From the NCBI GenBank assembly GCA_014584345.1, contig JACTNB010000013.1, forward strand, positions 620,001-684,000: a DNA stretch of 64,000 bases. Reading direction: 5' to 3'. Below are positions 26,376 through 42,388 of the stretch, piece by piece; positions within the stretch are counted from its first letter, which is position 1; every line of letters starts with the position of its first letter. Origin of the DNA: Planctomycetota bacterium. GTDB taxonomy: Bacteria > Planctomycetota > Planctomycetia > Planctomycetales > Planctomycetaceae. A program made the translations under genes and the position numbers. Under the pieces are notes generated by a model. That model searched no databases. It was not told where the DNA came from and saw only the letters and a program-made list of their open reading frames with translations.

Positions 26376-26702
26376 CTACCTCCCACAGCCTCCACCGCCC
26401 ATGCGGTTCGAGTTGGCCAAGGCGTCTTCTGCTTCCGCAATGCGTCCACAACGCTGGGAAATGACGGATAACTGGGCATGGGAAAAGGGATCGTTCGGTT
26501 CCAGTTCCACCACTTTTTTGGCGTGCGACAGGGCCTCTTCGAGTTGTCCCAGTTTCTGCAGATGCACTGCCAAGGCCGCATGAGCCAGCACGTAGTTGCT
26601 GTCAACCGCCAGTATTTCTCTCAGTTTGGCAACCGCGGCAGGCAGATTTTGCTGGTCCTTGAGCCGAGTGGCTTCATCGTACAGCACATTCAGGTCCGAC
26701 AT
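26376..26702 (-). CDS. Small tetratricopeptide repeat protein
   Basis: 108 residues from the ATG at 26702, which has GAGGG upstream. About three TPR-like helical pairs are seen (AVAKLREILAVDSNYVLAHAALAVHLQKLG..., EEALSHAKKVVELEPNDPFSHAQLSV). The C-terminus ends MGGGGCGR. Cytoplasmic, with no signal peptide. TPR proteins bind partner proteins; the partner here is not indicated. Its 3' end is 33 bp from the end of the ArsR gene, convergent. Confidence 0.75.
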   Translation of the reverse strand: MSDLNVLYDEATRLKDQQNLPAAVAKLREILAVDSNYVLAHAALAVHLQKLGQLEEALSHAKKVVELEPNDPFSHAQLSVISQRCGRIAEAEDALANSNRMGGGGCGR

Positions 26703-26937
26703 TCTCACCCTCTCTTCGAGTAATCCAACTCCAATGAACATCATGTCAAATATGTAAGCCATTATAACTACCGGTTGCCCGGTGAGTAGTTTGCCGAACA
26801 GAATCCGGGGAGAATTTCCGAGTTGCGTCCGCCTGGCCTGCCGGTAAGAGTTTGAATTTGTGCGGGTAATCGTTCGCAGTCAACTGGAACATAAGGGGTG
26901 AGCCACTCTTGTGTGCATCAGGACGTGAAGTTGGAAG

Positions 26938-27975
26938 TCAGAATTGGCCTACGACCTCGCCGCCGTTCCTGCTCCCGAGGGCCATCCATACTTGCCCGTT
27001 CACACTATTGCTGACGAACTGTGTGTGCCCGTCGCAAAAGAGTGCGTGTACACCTCCGGTGTGTCGGCTTCTGGCGGCGACATTGTGGGACAGTCGATCC
27101 CACCAGTAGTTTGTGCGATTGCTGTGCGGCAATCCCCCTCGGCAGTCCACGTCGGGATCATTTGGCGGGCGCATGTGGTTATACATCGAATGGCCGGGGG
27201 CACCGTAAAGCCATCGGCTACCTCGTGTCTGTTGCAACCGCAGTCCCGCTCCGTGGCACTGGCTGGCATAGTCGGTGAGTTCGGGGCCGTTGGTAGCATT
27301 GTCGTTCCCTGCAGTCAGAACGAAGCCGTTCGTGCGACTTACTCCGTCCCAGGTCGTCGGTCCGCCTTCTGCCTTGATCGTCTCGCTGACACAGACGGTG
27401 TTGCTCGATCCATCGGTGATGTCTGCAAAACGCACTCTCGAATTCTCATAGAAGACTCCCGTGACTGACACGCCACCCGGGTTTCTTGGAGACAGGGGAT
27501 AGGTCGTTCCCGTGCTGAGCGGATAATTGTGGACGGCACTGTTGACGATAACTCCGTTGACGGTGTTCGACTGCAGGATTCGATAGGAGTCGCTCGGGCA
27601 AAGAAAGTACGGAATCGTCTGGCCGAGGGCCGCTCCGTTGGCCACAAGGTCATCGGGATCGGCGTTGAAATCGATTAAATCGTAGAGCGGAGCAGCATCG
27701 AGGTAAGGCAGCAGGTGCGCATAGGACGAAAAGCAGCGCCCTTGCCCATCGACCATGCTCCTCATGCGACCCGGGGGAAAGGTGCCGTGCGAGTCGTGAT
27801 AGTTGTTTATGGCCAGGCCAATTTGCTTGAGATGGTTCTTGCACTGGGCACGTCGAGCCGCTTCCCGAGCTTGCTGCACCGCAGGCAGCAGCAGGGCCAC
27901 CAAGACACCAATGAGGGCAATAACCACAAGCAACTCGATCAACGTGTAGCCACGTCGGCCCCGGATTAGGCTCAT
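26938..27975 (-). CDS. DUF1559 prepilin-like protein
   Basis: 345 residues. A prepilin cleavage and methylation motif is at the N-terminus (RRGYTLIELLVVIALIGVLVALLLP), followed by the DUF1559 hallmark QQAREAARRAQCKNHLKQIGLAINNYHDSHG.FPPG. The C-terminal H-x9-DG motif is visible (RHTGGVHALFCDGH). These large families are typical of planctomycetes; they are probably exported through a type II/IV pilus-like machine, and roles are unproven. The ATG at 27975 has GAGG upstream. No pilus genes lie nearby. Confidence 0.92.
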   Translation of the reverse strand: MSLIRGRRGYTLIELLVVIALIGVLVALLLPAVQQAREAARRAQCKNHLKQIGLAINNYHDSHGTFPPGRMRSMVDGQGRCFSSYAHLLPYLDAAPLYDLIDFNADPDDLVANGAALGQTIPYFLCPSDSYRILQSNTVNGVIVNSAVHNYPLSTGTTYPLSPRNPGGVSVTGVFYENSRVRFADITDGSSNTVCVSETIKAEGGPTTWDGVSRTNGFVLTAGNDNATNGPELTDYASQCHGAGLRLQQTRGSRWLYGAPGHSMYNHMRPPNDPDVDCRGGLPHSNRTNYWWDRLSHNVAARSRHTGGVHALFCDGHTQFVSNSVNGQVWMALGSRNGGEVVGQF

Positions 27976-28369
27976 GTTTACCTCGCTGGGAATTGTCCTT
28001 TAGATGCCGCAGAGTGGCAGGATTAATTCAAACCCTACTCAAACAATCATTTGAGTGCGAGAATGCCTCGCGTCCTCGGAACGATTGCAGCCCGAAGGGG
28101 CGTCTCCCGAACGGCGGTCACAGCCATCGAAAGAGAGCAGCAACGGTCGCTGGTATACACCGCGCCACCCGACTTCCGGCGTGTTCTGGGCTGTCTGCAC
28201 AATAGCGATGAACGACTGATGGCACTGTGCTTCCGTCTCCTTCTGGAGAGGAAGAGTGTACGTTTTCTGGCGGCATGGCCAATCATGCAGCAGAGAATAC
28301 CGACGACAATTGCCGCCCATTCGCTACTGAAGCCAGAAAACATTCACTTGGGTCAATTAGCGAACGTGA
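27976..28369. other. Intergenic region between the DUF1559 gene and rpsD
   Basis: About 390 bp. Several short open frames overlap on both strands; the best one (minus 28047-28343, about 98 residues) has a hydrophobic start but no family features and a weak ribosome site, so I do not call it. No terminator hairpin is clear. Confidence 0.4.
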
Positions 28370-28978
28370 TTAGCGGCTGAGGAAGGCCACGACCTGACCG
28401 ACGTCCACGGGGATACTGACATCCGCGAATGTTGGAACGGCGGTGACGATGATTTTCAGGGTGTTTTCGTCCACGGAGACAAACTCGCACCCTGAACTGT
28501 CCGTTCTGCTGAGAGTTTCCTTGTAGATGGCCTGGAGGTTGGGACGATTGCGAACGGTGATGACATCACCGGCCCGAACCATAATCGAAGGTTTGTTGAC
28601 GGTGCGGCCATTCAATTGAAAATGAGAGTGAACCACGCCCTGGCGAGCCTGGGGACGGGTCAACGCAAACCCAGCACGGCGAATGACGTTATCCAACCGG
28701 CGTTCGCACAACACGAGCAGGTTCTCTCCCGTGTTCCCCTTGAGGCGGCGCGCTTCGGTAAAGTATTTTCGCAGCTGACGTTCGCGAAAGCCGTAGTAGT
28801 ATTTGATTTTCTGCTTTTCGGTCAGTGCGGAACCGTAAATCGTCGGCTTTTTGCGGCGAGGATGCATTCCGGGAGGACTGTCTCGCTTTTCAAATGCACG
28901 CAATGCCCCCGCGCTTTCAAAAACGGGCGCGCCTAAACGACGATTAATTCGGGCTTTGGCTCCTGTGTAATGCCCCAT
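28370..28978 (-). CDS. rpsD: 30S ribosomal protein S4
   Basis: 202 residues; a primary rRNA-binding protein needed for early 30S assembly. The start is ATG 28978 (MGHYTGAKARINRRLG) with GAGAGGG upstream; an earlier in-frame ATG at 29041 lies within the leader hairpin area and is rejected. The N-terminal zinc-finger cysteines are absent (C-minus form). The S4 RNA-binding domain is clear (RLDNVIRRAGFALTRPQARQ and HFQLNGRTVNKPS). It stands alone, apart from the alpha operon ribosomal genes that often accompany it. Confidence 0.96.
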   Translation of the reverse strand: MGHYTGAKARINRRLGAPVFESAGALRAFEKRDSPPGMHPRRKKPTIYGSALTEKQKIKYYYGFRERQLRKYFTEARRLKGNTGENLLVLCERRLDNVIRRAGFALTRPQARQGVVHSHFQLNGRTVNKPSIMVRAGDVITVRNRPNLQAIYKETLSRTDSSGCEFVSVDENTLKIIVTAVPTFADVSIPVDVGQVVAFLSR

Positions 28979-29011
28979 CGATACCCTCTCGGAAACACCT
29001 GACTGAATGTG

Positions 29012-29035
29012 AAAACCGCGCCTGCACGGCGCGGT
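29012..29035 (-). terminator. Terminator-like hairpin in the rpsD leader
   Basis: On the minus strand, ACCGCGCC, a 5-nt loop, GGCGCGGT, then TTTTC: an 8-bp GC-rich stem followed by a T-run, 34-57 nt upstream of the rpsD ATG. It lies downstream of a promoter candidate at 29086-29114, so it could be an attenuator in the rpsD leader or the terminator of the polysaccharide deacetylase gene. Confidence 0.6.
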
Positions 29036-29085
29036 ATGCAATATAGCCCACCCGTGCGTACGAACCGCTCGGTGGGGAAACGCTT

Positions 29086-29114
29086 GTTATCCACAATCCG
29101 AGGCCAATCGTCAA
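29086..29114 (-). promoter_or_regulatory. Promoter candidate for rpsD
   Basis: Minus strand: TTGACG (29109-29114), a 17-bp spacer, GATAAC (29086-29091). Transcription would start near 29079, giving a leader of about 100 nt that includes the 29012-29035 hairpin. Confidence 0.45.
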
Positions 29115-29196
29115 CTGATACGGGGGCCTGCCGGGAAATTTTCGCGGGGATTGCCCCCCCAGGCCGGATATTGGGTTACGGTTGCTCTCCGCCTGT

Positions 29197-30228
29197 TCAC
29201 TTGCGTGAAAAAATCTGCGGGCACGTCAGGCGGGCTCGAAACAGGCTGGCAGGTTGATCGAAATCGATTGCACATCGGGGGAGATCGTACGGATTGCCCG
29301 TTCGAAGTCGGCAATAATTGCCATAAAAGCTGAAACCCCAACGATAACCGGCTGCCTCCAGCAATCGCTGCGTCGGTTCCGTGAACATGTGGGGTTGCCC
29401 GACCGGATAGCTGAAAGCTTGTGGAGCTGCTCCCAGTTGTGCCGTTAATCGCCTCCGGCTTTCCTCGATTTCCCACTGTTGACGCGCCAGCGAGCACTGT
29501 GCCAGTACCGGGTGATCGACCGTATGGCCACCGATGTCGTGCCCGGCCGTGGCGAGTTCGCGGATCATGTCCCAAGTCATCCATAAGGTCTCTGCCATGG
29601 TTTTGGGGCAGCGGCCTGCCTCCGTCAACAGGGCAAGATCCTCCAGATAGCGTTCAGCCTCTTCGGCGGGCAGCGACCAGTATTTTCGGACAGCGGCTCC
29701 AATGGCCTCCGCGGGGTATGCTCCGCGGACGGGAATGTCTTCGCTGAACCAATTGCCGCGGGGCAGTTTTTTCACCCGGTGTTGCCGCAGCATCCAGGCA
29801 ATTTCGTCCCACCAGGCGACCCGGGGCTGGTCAATGAATCCCGTGGCAATAAAGAACGTGGCCCGTGCCCCACAAGCCCGCAGCACGGGGAAGGCTAATT
29901 CGTAGTTATCCCGATACCCGTCATCAAAGGTGATCAGCAGGTATTTCCCACGGGGTCGCGTCAACACGTCCGGCAGTTGTTCGATGCCCACAATTTCGCC
30001 ATGGTGTTGAAAAGCCCGAATCTGTTGTTCCAGTTTCTCCTGCGTCGCGCTAAACAAATTGCGGTCGAAGGGTGTCTCGTCGGGGCAACCGATGCGGTGA
30101 TAGTTCAATACGAGCAGGCCCGACCAGCCCGGCAGGCGAGCCATCAGGCGGTTCACGCCAGAAAACTCCAGCAGATTGGCCAAGAGTAACTTTTTACCCC
30201 GTGGCGCCAGGTTCCGTATCGGTAGCAT
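29197..30228 (-). CDS. Polysaccharide deacetylase family protein
   Basis: 343 residues with a NodB-homology domain, which removes acetyl groups from N-acetyl sugars in a metal-dependent way. Motif 1 is TFDDGYRD, motif 2 is GGHTVDHP (metal-binding His pair), then the arginine segment and AFSYPVG. A later SFYGNYCRLR segment leads to the C-terminus. The upstream coiled-coil gene ends with TGA three bases before this ATG (30228), so the two are coupled. No clear signal peptide. The location next to the coiled-coil protein suggests a role at the cell envelope (inference). Confidence 0.88.
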   Translation of the reverse strand: MLPIRNLAPRGKKLLLANLLEFSGVNRLMARLPGWSGLLVLNYHRIGCPDETPFDRNLFSATQEKLEQQIRAFQHHGEIVGIEQLPDVLTRPRGKYLLITFDDGYRDNYELAFPVLRACGARATFFIATGFIDQPRVAWWDEIAWMLRQHRVKKLPRGNWFSEDIPVRGAYPAEAIGAAVRKYWSLPAEEAERYLEDLALLTEAGRCPKTMAETLWMTWDMIRELATAGHDIGGHTVDHPVLAQCSLARQQWEIEESRRRLTAQLGAAPQAFSYPVGQPHMFTEPTQRLLEAAGYRWGFSFYGNYCRLRTGNPYDLPRCAIDFDQPASLFRARLTCPQIFSRK

Positions 30229-30231
30229 GGG

Positions 30232-31224
30232 TCAGGTTTCCTTGATGCGGAGCATGCTCAGCCATTTTTGCGAGCGTTGTTTTTCGGGGCTTCCCGTCTC
30301 TTGTGCCATCGGGGGGACTGCGTCATTTCCCCGGAGCATGTCACCGTTCAGGCCGTGTTTTTTCAATTCCTTCTGGAGTTGCATGCGGGCAAGTTCGAGT
30401 TGCGTCGCTTCGCGGCTCAGTCTGGCTCGTTCGAGCGACATGCTGACTTCGTTGATGCGTAACTGTTCCTGTAGTTGCGTTTCCAGTTGTTCCAGTCGGG
30501 CGTGCAATTCCGCGGGCGCCTGGTTGAGTTCCTGCCAGTCGACGGGAGAGGAAAGCCGGGCAGTCTGGTGGAGATGCCGATACTGATCCACCAGCTTGGC
30601 GATAAACAGATCGCGGTCGCGCACCGCGTCGCATAGCTGCTGGGGATGTGCATGTTCCAGGTCTAATTCCTGGGGAAGGGGGGGGAGCGTCGCGTGGGGT
30701 GAAAGTTCCTCTCTGCCCGCGATCGATCTTCCGTCCGAGACGAGAGCGGGATCTTCTTCCAGCTCTTCCTCGGGAATTTCCTGTTCACTGAAATGCATGG
30801 CCTGCTGCAGTTTGGCCAGCAGGGTTGCCTCGCGTTGTTCGTCGAGACAGTTTTCCTTGCCGGGGGAGAGTTTCGCCTGAACAAGCAGATCGCGCAATTC
30901 TTCAAGTTGCAATTCGATTCGGCCGACCGCACCGGCCAGTTGGCTGTTTTCCCATTGTGTAACGAGATAGGCCACGTCCTGGCCGATCGCCTCCTGCTGC
31001 CGGGCAAATTCCGTGGGAAGCGACGCGGGCGACCGTCCCGACACGCCGCCGGAACGCTGCAGGCGGTCCAGTTGCTCGGCAGCCTGTTCGAGTTGCCGGG
31101 TCAGCAACTGAATCAGTTCGTCGCGTTCATCGATCTGACGTTTAAGTTCGACGGCTTTCACCCTTGAGCAATCCGTTTCAAACGATCCCGTGCCCGCGGG
31201 GAAACTTTCCAGCGTTCTCCCCAC
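30232..31224 (-). CDS. Coiled-coil protein of unknown function
   Basis: 330 residues, dominated by charged heptads (ELKRQIDERDELIQLLTRQ, EQLETQLQEQLRINEVS, ARLSREATQLELARMQLQKEL). No signal peptide or membrane helix. Its start is uncertain: GTG at 31224 opens the frame, but another GTG at 31161 is near the beginning of the coiled coil; neither has a strong ribosome site. It ends three bases before the polysaccharide deacetylase start, so it probably scaffolds or assists envelope polymer processing (inference). I recognise no specific family. Confidence 0.65.
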   Translation of the reverse strand: MGRTLESFPAGTGSFETDCSRVKAVELKRQIDERDELIQLLTRQLEQAAEQLDRLQRSGGVSGRSPASLPTEFARQQEAIGQDVAYLVTQWENSQLAGAVGRIELQLEELRDLLVQAKLSPGKENCLDEQREATLLAKLQQAMHFSEQEIPEEELEEDPALVSDGRSIAGREELSPHATLPPLPQELDLEHAHPQQLCDAVRDRDLFIAKLVDQYRHLHQTARLSSPVDWQELNQAPAELHARLEQLETQLQEQLRINEVSMSLERARLSREATQLELARMQLQKELKKHGLNGDMLRGNDAVPPMAQETGSPEKQRSQKWLSMLRIKET

Positions 31225-31584
31225 CTATGAGAAGCATCAAATTCCTCGGCGTCGCAGCCCTGGGAAGGTCACCACTCGGGCTGTGTATATGGGGCGGAAT
31301 TCGAGCATTCTGTGTGGCAAACCTATCTCACCGAGCCATGCGGGCGTGATTTTCCGTCGAACAAGCCCGTTCTCCCTGAAAATTCACGTCCGATTTTATC
31401 GGGCACGACGATTTTAAGGGCCCACGCGGAATGCGAGACCTCCCGGAGTTCTGTCCTCCACTGGCGTCTGGAGAGTGCAGGCCGCGTGTCGCCCGTTTGG
31501 CATTTTTGCCCGCAGGCCGTACACTGGGGATTGTATCACGGTTTGTGTTGCGTATTTCAGGTCATTTTTTGTACCCGAGTTATC
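31225..31584. other. Divergent intergenic region, coiled-coil gene / leuS
   Basis: About 360 bp. The leuS frame is open back to 31312 but the extension has no family similarity. The leuS promoter candidate lies at 31497-31525. Confidence 0.5.
31497..31525 (+). promoter_or_regulatory. Sigma70-like promoter of leuS
   Basis: TTGGCA (31497-31502), a 17-bp spacer and TACACT (31520-31525). The start point would be near 31532, leaving a leader of about 53 nt, too short for a T-box. Confidence 0.6.
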
Positions 31585-34503
31585 ATGCCACGTTACGATT
31601 TCAAACGGATTGAGCCCAAATGGCAGGCTTTCTGGGCTCAACAGCAAACGTTCGTCACTCCTGGGGAAAAGCCGGTCAATTGCCGGGGGAAGCTGTATGT
31701 GCTCGACATGTTCCCCTATCCCTCCGGGGATGGGCTGCATGTGGGGCATCCCGAAGGATATACCGCAACCGATATCGTCTGTCGTTTTTCCCGCATGCGG
31801 GGCAAGCATGTGTTGCATCCCATGGGGTGGGATGCCTTTGGTTTGCCAGCCGAGCAACACGCCATCAAGACGGGAACCCATCCGCGTGTCACTACCTACA
31901 AGAACATCGACAACTTCCGCCGCCAGTTGCAGATGCTCGGTTTCAGCTATGACTGGACCCGCGAAATATCCACGACGGACGATAACTATGTTCGCTGGAC
32001 GCAATGGATTTTCCTGAGGCTGTTTGATACGTGGTACGATCCCGACTTCGTCTGGACCGGGCCCGATGGCAGGCAACGGGTTGGCAAGGGGCGGCCGATC
32101 GCGGAATTGCCGATTCCCGCCGAGATCGCGCAACAGGGCCCCGACGCGGTTCGCAGTTATCAGGACGAGCAACGTCTGGCGTATCAGTCGGATGCTCCCG
32201 TCAACTGGTGCCCGGCCCTCGGGACCGTGCTGGCCAACGAGGAAGTCACCGCCGAAGGAAAAAGTGACCGGGGGAATCACCCCGTGGAGCGTCGTAAGTT
32301 GCGGCAGTGGATGTTGCGGATCACGGCGTACGCCGAGCGCCTCATCGCGGAACTGGACGACCTCGACTGGCCGGAATCGGTAAAACTGCTGCAGCGGAAC
32401 TGGATCGGACGCAGCGTGGGGGCGGAAGTCGATTTTCTCATTGCGGACGATTCCGCCGGACCCTTCGCAGCCTGGCAGGCACTGCGCGCCCGCGACGGGT
32501 ATCCCGCGAAGCCGGAAGCGAACGTGCTGCGGGTTTACACCACGCGGCCCGATACACTGTTTGGGGCGACCTACATGGTGATTGCCCCCGAGCATCCTCT
32601 GGTTTCCGCCTTGACCACTGCCGAACAGCGGGCAGCCGTGACGGCCTACATTCAGAAGACCGCAGCCAAGAGCGACCTCGATCGGACCGACCTGGCCAAG
32701 GAAAAGTCGGGTGTGTTCACGGGAAGTTATGCAATCAATCCGGTCAACGGCGAGAAAATCCCGATCTGGATTGCTGATTACGTCCTGATGAGTTACGGGA
32801 CCGGTGCAATCATGGCGGTTCCGGGGCACGATGAACGCGACCTGGAATTCGCCCGGACGTTCGATCTCCCCATCCTGGAAGTGGTGCAACCTCCCGACGA
32901 CACGACCGCCGCCATAGGCTTTACTGGCGAGGGGACCGCAATCAACTCCGGCGCCTATAGTGGCACACCCACCGCCGAATTCAAGCGGAAAATCACCACC
33001 TGGCTTTCGGGGCAGGGGGTGGGGAAGCAGGCGATCAATTATCGCTTGCGAGACTGGCTGTTTTCGCGGCAACGCTATTGGGGCGAGCCCTTCCCGATCT
33101 GGCATGAACTGGACGAGCAGGGGAATTTGACCGGTCGTGTGCGGCCGGTTGCCGACGAGGAACTCCCCGTCACGCTTCCCGACATGGACGACTTCGCCCC
33201 GAAGGGGACGCCGGAACCGCCCCTCTCGGCTGCTCCGGAAGGCTGGTTGTATCGGGTTGCGGAGGATGGCACGCGTCTCCGCCGGGAAACAAACAGCATG
33301 CCGCAATGGGCCGGCAGTTGCTGGTATTATCTGCGGTTCTGCGATCCCGGTAATTCGGAACACTTCATCGCTCCCGAGGTGGAAAAGTACTGGTTGCCGG
33401 TAGACCTGTATATTGGTGGAGCCGAGCATGCAGTGTTGCATCTGTTGTATTCGCGGTTCTGGCACAAAGTGCTGTTCGACCTGGGACACCTGCAATCCCC
33501 CGAGCCCTTCCAGAAGCTGGTGAATCAGGGGATGATTCTGGGTGAAGTGGAGTTGACGGGATATCACGTTACCGAGAGGACCACCGCCACGGATCTTGCG
33601 GACGAACCGTTTGCCACCGATCTGCAATCCAAATGGGTTTCCGCGCGCAACGTGTCCGAGGTGGACGGGAAGATCATCTGCAAGGATACGGGGGCGGTAC
33701 TGGAAGCCGTCGCGCTGACCGCCGATCAGGTGGAGAAACGGGGGAATGAGTATTACCTCAAAATCCAGCCGGACGCCCTGGTGGAATCGCGGGCCCATAA
33801 AATGTCGAAATCGCGTGGGAACGTGATCAATCCGGATGAAGTCGTCGCGAGTTACGGGGCCGATTCGTTGCGGTTGTACGAGATGTTCATGGGACCGCTC
33901 GAACAGACCAAGCCCTGGAGCATGTCCGGCGTGGAAGGAGTGTATCGCTTTCTTTCCCGCGTGTGGCGGATGATCGTCGACGAGCAGAACGACGCAGCGA
34001 TTACGCGGCATCCCGACGTGCAGGCGATCGCGGCTACTGCGGAACAGGAACGGATGCTGCACAAAACGATCAAGGCGGTGACGGAAGATATTGAAAAACT
34101 GTCGTTCAATACCGCCATCAGCCGCATGATGGAATTCGTGAACGTATTCAGTGGCGAGAAACCCCGCCCACAAGCGGCGCTGGAACAGTTCGTGCAGTTA
34201 CTCAACCCGTTTGCCCCGCATATTGCCGAGGAGCTTTGGCAGGTACTCGGGCGGACCGATTCCCTCAGTTACGCCGACTGGCCGAGTTTCGACGAAGCGA
34301 AAATCGCGGAGAGCGAAATTGAAATTCCCGTGCAGATCAACGGCAAGCTGCGGGCGAAAGTCCGCATTCCCGCCGATGCCGACGCGGAGACGATGCAGCA
34401 ATTGGCGCAGGCGCACGAAACCGTCGCCACCCAACTGGCGGGGAAACAGATCGTCAAGTCGATTGCCATTCCCGGCAAACTGGTGAACTTCGTAATCAAG
34501 TAG
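31585..34503 (+). CDS. leuS: Leucyl-tRNA synthetase
   Basis: 972 residues from ATG 31585 (MPRYDFKRIEPKWQ), which is the family's usual N-terminus; the frame upstream to 31312 is not used. Class I synthetase: the HIGH motif is H52-VGH55 after FPYPSGDGL, and KMSKS is exact at residues 739-743. The CP1 editing domain (about 220-420, with TRPDTLFGATYMVIAPEHPL and GTGAIMAVPGHDERD) is complete. The C-terminal anticodon-binding domain has NPFAPHIAEELW. It charges tRNA-Leu and edits mischarged norvaline or isoleucine. It is longer than the E. coli enzyme (860 residues), with extra sequence before KMSKS. Confidence 0.96.
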   Translation: MPRYDFKRIEPKWQAFWAQQQTFVTPGEKPVNCRGKLYVLDMFPYPSGDGLHVGHPEGYTATDIVCRFSRMRGKHVLHPMGWDAFGLPAEQHAIKTGTHPRVTTYKNIDNFRRQLQMLGFSYDWTREISTTDDNYVRWTQWIFLRLFDTWYDPDFVWTGPDGRQRVGKGRPIAELPIPAEIAQQGPDAVRSYQDEQRLAYQSDAPVNWCPALGTVLANEEVTAEGKSDRGNHPVERRKLRQWMLRITAYAERLIAELDDLDWPESVKLLQRNWIGRSVGAEVDFLIADDSAGPFAAWQALRARDGYPAKPEANVLRVYTTRPDTLFGATYMVIAPEHPLVSALTTAEQRAAVTAYIQKTAAKSDLDRTDLAKEKSGVFTGSYAINPVNGEKIPIWIADYVLMSYGTGAIMAVPGHDERDLEFARTFDLPILEVVQPPDDTTAAIGFTGEGTAINSGAYSGTPTAEFKRKITTWLSGQGVGKQAINYRLRDWLFSRQRYWGEPFPIWHELDEQGNLTGRVRPVADEELPVTLPDMDDFAPKGTPEPPLSAAPEGWLYRVAEDGTRLRRETNSMPQWAGSCWYYLRFCDPGNSEHFIAPEVEKYWLPVDLYIGGAEHAVLHLLYSRFWHKVLFDLGHLQSPEPFQKLVNQGMILGEVELTGYHVTERTTATDLADEPFATDLQSKWVSARNVSEVDGKIICKDTGAVLEAVALTADQVEKRGNEYYLKIQPDALVESRAHKMSKSRGNVINPDEVVASYGADSLRLYEMFMGPLEQTKPWSMSGVEGVYRFLSRVWRMIVDEQNDAAITRHPDVQAIAATAEQERMLHKTIKAVTEDIEKLSFNTAISRMMEFVNVFSGEKPRPQAALEQFVQLLNPFAPHIAEELWQVLGRTDSLSYADWPSFDEAKIAESEIEIPVQINGKLRAKVRIPADADAETMQQLAQAHETVATQLAGKQIVKSIAIPGKLVNFVIK

Positions 34504-34587
34504 GGGCAGCACTCGCCCGCCCGACGTGAGACCATGCTCACCGGGATTTGTTGCGGGCCCCAGTGATCGAGCAGCGGGGGTTAACAA

Positions 34588-34620
34588 AAACAGCCTCGGC
34601 AAATTTTGCCGAGGCTGTTT
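34588..34620. terminator. Bidirectional terminator between leuS and the giant gene
   Basis: AAACAGCCTCGGCA pairs with TGCCGAGGCTGTTT around a short AATT-type loop, a 14-bp stem, with an A-run on the left side and a TTT on the right. Both convergent genes (leuS ends 34503, the giant gene ends 34648) can use it. Confidence 0.8.
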
Positions 34621-34647
34621 CGATTCTCTTGCTCACCACTCAGGCCA

Positions 34648-42388
<7,741 letters not shown>

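Noticed and set aside
28047..28343. Minus-strand frame of 98 residues near rpsD
   Set aside because: Weak start and no family features; neighbouring frames of equal quality exist on both strands.
31414..34173. Antisense frame of 919 residues over leuS
   Set aside because: Codon bias of the leuS gene keeps the opposite strand open; no family features, and leuS is unambiguous.
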